A stretch of DNA of 38,641 nucleotides from Symploca sp. SIO2E9 (GTDB lineage Bacteria; Cyanobacteriota; Cyanobacteriia; Cyanobacteriales; Coleofasciculaceae), in assembly GCA_010692645.1 (NCBI GenBank), contig JAAHGS010000052.1, positions 1-38,641 on the forward strand. The letters run 5' to 3'. The notes beneath the pieces are model-generated. The model was not told where the DNA came from and searched no databases. It saw only the letters and a program-made list of their open reading frames with translations. Position numbers and translations under genes: made by a program. Each line of letters opens with the position of its first letter. The first letter of the stretch is position 1. Shown here piece after piece: positions 37,166 through 38,641 of this stretch.

Positions 37166-38473
37166 ATGAAGGTCAATTTAAAGAAATTTTTTCAAGCCTG
37201 TAACCCTGCTAAAACCCTGATGGTGGGCAATATTGAAGACCAGAAGTACTATATCGATTTTTCTGTAGTACGCGGTGGCGAAATTATCCAGGAGATGGCA
37301 CAAACTATTTCCTTGCTCTCCCCTGAACCTACCTGCCAGTTATTCACTGGACATATTGGCTGTGGCAAGTCTACAGAGTTATTGCGACTGCAAGCTGAAC
37401 TCCAGCGGCAGGGTTTTCATGTGGTTTATTTTGAGTCTTCTCAAGATTTGGATATGGCGGATGTGGATGTTAGCGATATTTTGCTGGCAATTACCCGTCA
37501 AGTTAGCGCTAGCCTAGAAGCAGCTGAGATTAGAATTAAACCAGGGTATTTCAATAAACTGTTGACCGAAAGCATCGATTTCTTGAAAACCCCCATAGAA
37601 CTTGGTGCTGAGGCAGAGTTGTCTTTCGGTATTGGTAAGCTTACTGCCAAAACTAAGGAGAGTCCTCAGCTACGCTCTCAGTTAAGACAATACTTGGAAC
37701 CTCGAACCGAGAATCTTTTGGAAGTAATAAATAAAGATATTCTCGGACTGGCAAATAAGGAACTACAGCGCAGGGGAAAAGAAGGACTAGTAGTTATTAT
37801 TGATAATCTAGACCGAGTCGATGAACGGTGCAAGGAATCGGGGCGAACCCAAGCTGAGTATTTATTTGTAGACAGAGGGGAGCAGTTAAGTAAGCTCAAC
37901 TGTCATTTAGTTTACACGCTGCCTTTGGTGTTAATGTTCTCCAATGATTATCTCTCCCTGAAAAATCGCTTAGGGGGTGGGAAAAGCACAAAGATTTTAC
38001 CGATGGTGCCAGTAAAGTTTCGCGATGGTAGTGATTGTACTGAGGGAATGGTATTATTACGACAGATGATTCTAGCTAGGGCTTTCCCTGATCTATCCAC
38101 TGAGCAACGCCTCGAATTTATTACTGAGATTTTTGATATTCCTGAAACCCTAGACAGATTATGTCGCATTAGTGGCGGTCATGTTCGTAATTTGCTAGGT
38201 TTAATGTTCAGTTGCATTCAGAAGAGCATGAAGTTGCCAATCACGCAGGAGTGTGTAGAAAGTGTGATTCGGGAAGAGCGCAGTGAACTAATTAGAGCAA
38301 TTAATGAGCAGGAGTGGCAGTTGCTCAGTCAAGTGGCGTGTAGCAAAAAGGTTGATTCTGAGCAAGGATACCAAACTCTGTTGCGGAGTTTGTTTGTGTT
38401 TGAATATCGCGATAATAAGGATGGGGTTTGGTTTGATGTCAATCCGATGTTGGCAGAAGCTGCGGAAATCTGA
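37166..38473 (+). CDS. P-loop ATPase of the AAA/STAND-like type, function unknown
   Basis: 435 residues from the ATG at 37166. Walker A is GHIGCGKSTELLRL near 62; Walker B is GLVVIIDNLDRVDE near 207. A sensor-like region and a winged-helix-like C-terminus (SGGHVRNLLGLMFSCIQ, then EEWQLL-type helices near 385) follow. The N-terminus MKVNLKKFFQACNPAKTLMVG and the DISVVRGG-like segment suit a family seen often in cyanobacteria beside TPR or effector genes. Whether this is a regulator, an NLR/STAND-like sensor or part of a defence pair cannot be told, since the downstream partner lies beyond the window. The start is chosen because the longer frame from TTG 37124 adds 14 unconserved-looking residues. 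AGGTG lies 5 bases before the ATG. Confidence 0.75.
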   Translation: MKVNLKKFFQACNPAKTLMVGNIEDQKYYIDFSVVRGGEIIQEMAQTISLLSPEPTCQLFTGHIGCGKSTELLRLQAELQRQGFHVVYFESSQDLDMADVDVSDILLAITRQVSASLEAAEIRIKPGYFNKLLTESIDFLKTPIELGAEAELSFGIGKLTAKTKESPQLRSQLRQYLEPRTENLLEVINKDILGLANKELQRRGKEGLVVIIDNLDRVDERCKESGRTQAEYLFVDRGEQLSKLNCHLVYTLPLVLMFSNDYLSLKNRLGGGKSTKILPMVPVKFRDGSDCTEGMVLLRQMILARAFPDLSTEQRLEFITEIFDIPETLDRLCRISGGHVRNLLGLMFSCIQKSMKLPITQECVESVIREERSELIRAINEQEWQLLSQVACSKKVDSEQGYQTLLRSLFVFEYRDNKDGVWFDVNPMLAEAAEI

Positions 38474-38479
38474 GGGAGT

Positions 38480-38566
38480 GTGGGGGGATGGGGAGATGGG
38501 GGGATGGGGAGATGGGGGGAGGGGGAGATGGGGGGATGGGGAGACGGGGAGAGGGGGGGATGGGGA
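38480..38566. repeat. G-rich tandem repeat (GGGGAGATGGGGGGAT units)
   Basis: About five degenerate copies of a 16-base unit GGGGAGATGGGGGGAT follow the ATPase stop. The four or more separated G-runs could form G-quadruplex structures. The same motif in the opposite orientation occurs at the left edge of the repeat at 31592. The last 70 bases of the window hold nothing recognisable. Confidence 0.8.
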
Positions 38567-38641
38567 GAGTTTTTTTATAAGAGAGAGGAGTAGGGGAAGA
38601 GTGTAGATTGCTGTGGACACAGTACCATTAAAAAAGAAAGA

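Noticed and set aside
38288-38620. proline-rich minus-strand frame at the right end
   Set aside because: Antisense of the G-rich repeat and of the ATPase 3' end.

Overview
The window is chromosomal DNA of a cyanobacterium, probably a filamentous one. It encodes the photosystem I subunit PsaK. Many copies of the HIP1-type palindrome GCGATCGC lie inside genes (for example near 850, 1034, 3045 and 5047). Between genes there are short heptamer-type tandem repeats of the kind common in cyanobacteria. The genus cannot be named from sequence reading alone. No rRNA or tRNA gene, CRISPR array or intact transposon was seen.

Layout. 1-700: a possible insertion-sequence end, a minus-strand terminator and a heptamer repeat. 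720-4415: mfd (minus). 4742-6922: a CNNM/CorC-type membrane protein followed by a PhzF-family gene with a one-base frameshift. 6964-7306: a MITE-like repeat and a broken Vat/CatB-type acetyltransferase. 7442-9631: recQ (minus), then a decayed SF1 helicase-nuclease remnant and unrecognised fragments to 10558. 11115-13256: vanadium-dependent haloperoxidase with an RTX tail. 13510-17174: an electron-transfer pair, made of a membrane Fe-S protein and an FHA-flavoreductase-ferredoxin fusion. 17261-19776: site-2 protease with CBS domains, psaK and trpF. 19946-24022: a four-gene ergothioneine-type cluster. 24088-27050: two sensor-kinase genes (minus). 27398-28414: an NAD-type GAPDH (minus). 29062-31458: a small membrane protein, a structured noncoding element and sdhA. 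31666-38473: a TPR protein, a basic-tailed protein with a perfect 24-bp repeat, a DUF39 sulfur-incorporation protein, an AI-2E-family permease and a P-loop ATPase.

How genes may work together. The strongest multi-gene unit is 19946-24022. An OvoA-type iron sulfoxide synthase without a methyltransferase domain lies 30 bp before EgtD, then comes a DUF427 protein, whose stop codon abuts the start of a ProX-like lipoprotein. The lipoprotein keeps the three tryptophans of the betaine cage. Ergothioneine and its precursor hercynine are themselves trimethylammonium betaines, so synthesis and capture may be linked. The second unit is 13510-17174, where a membrane polyferredoxin-like protein could exchange electrons with a soluble FHA-FNR-ferredoxin fusion. 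The third is the kinase pair: an upstream HisKA_2 kinase with an intact His, and a downstream REC-PAS-kinase protein whose phospho-accepting His is replaced by Gln.

Decay and mobility concentrate in two stretches (6126-7306 and 9674-10709), where gene fragments, repeats and a frameshift sit together. All functional assignments rest on remembered family motifs; no database search was run.
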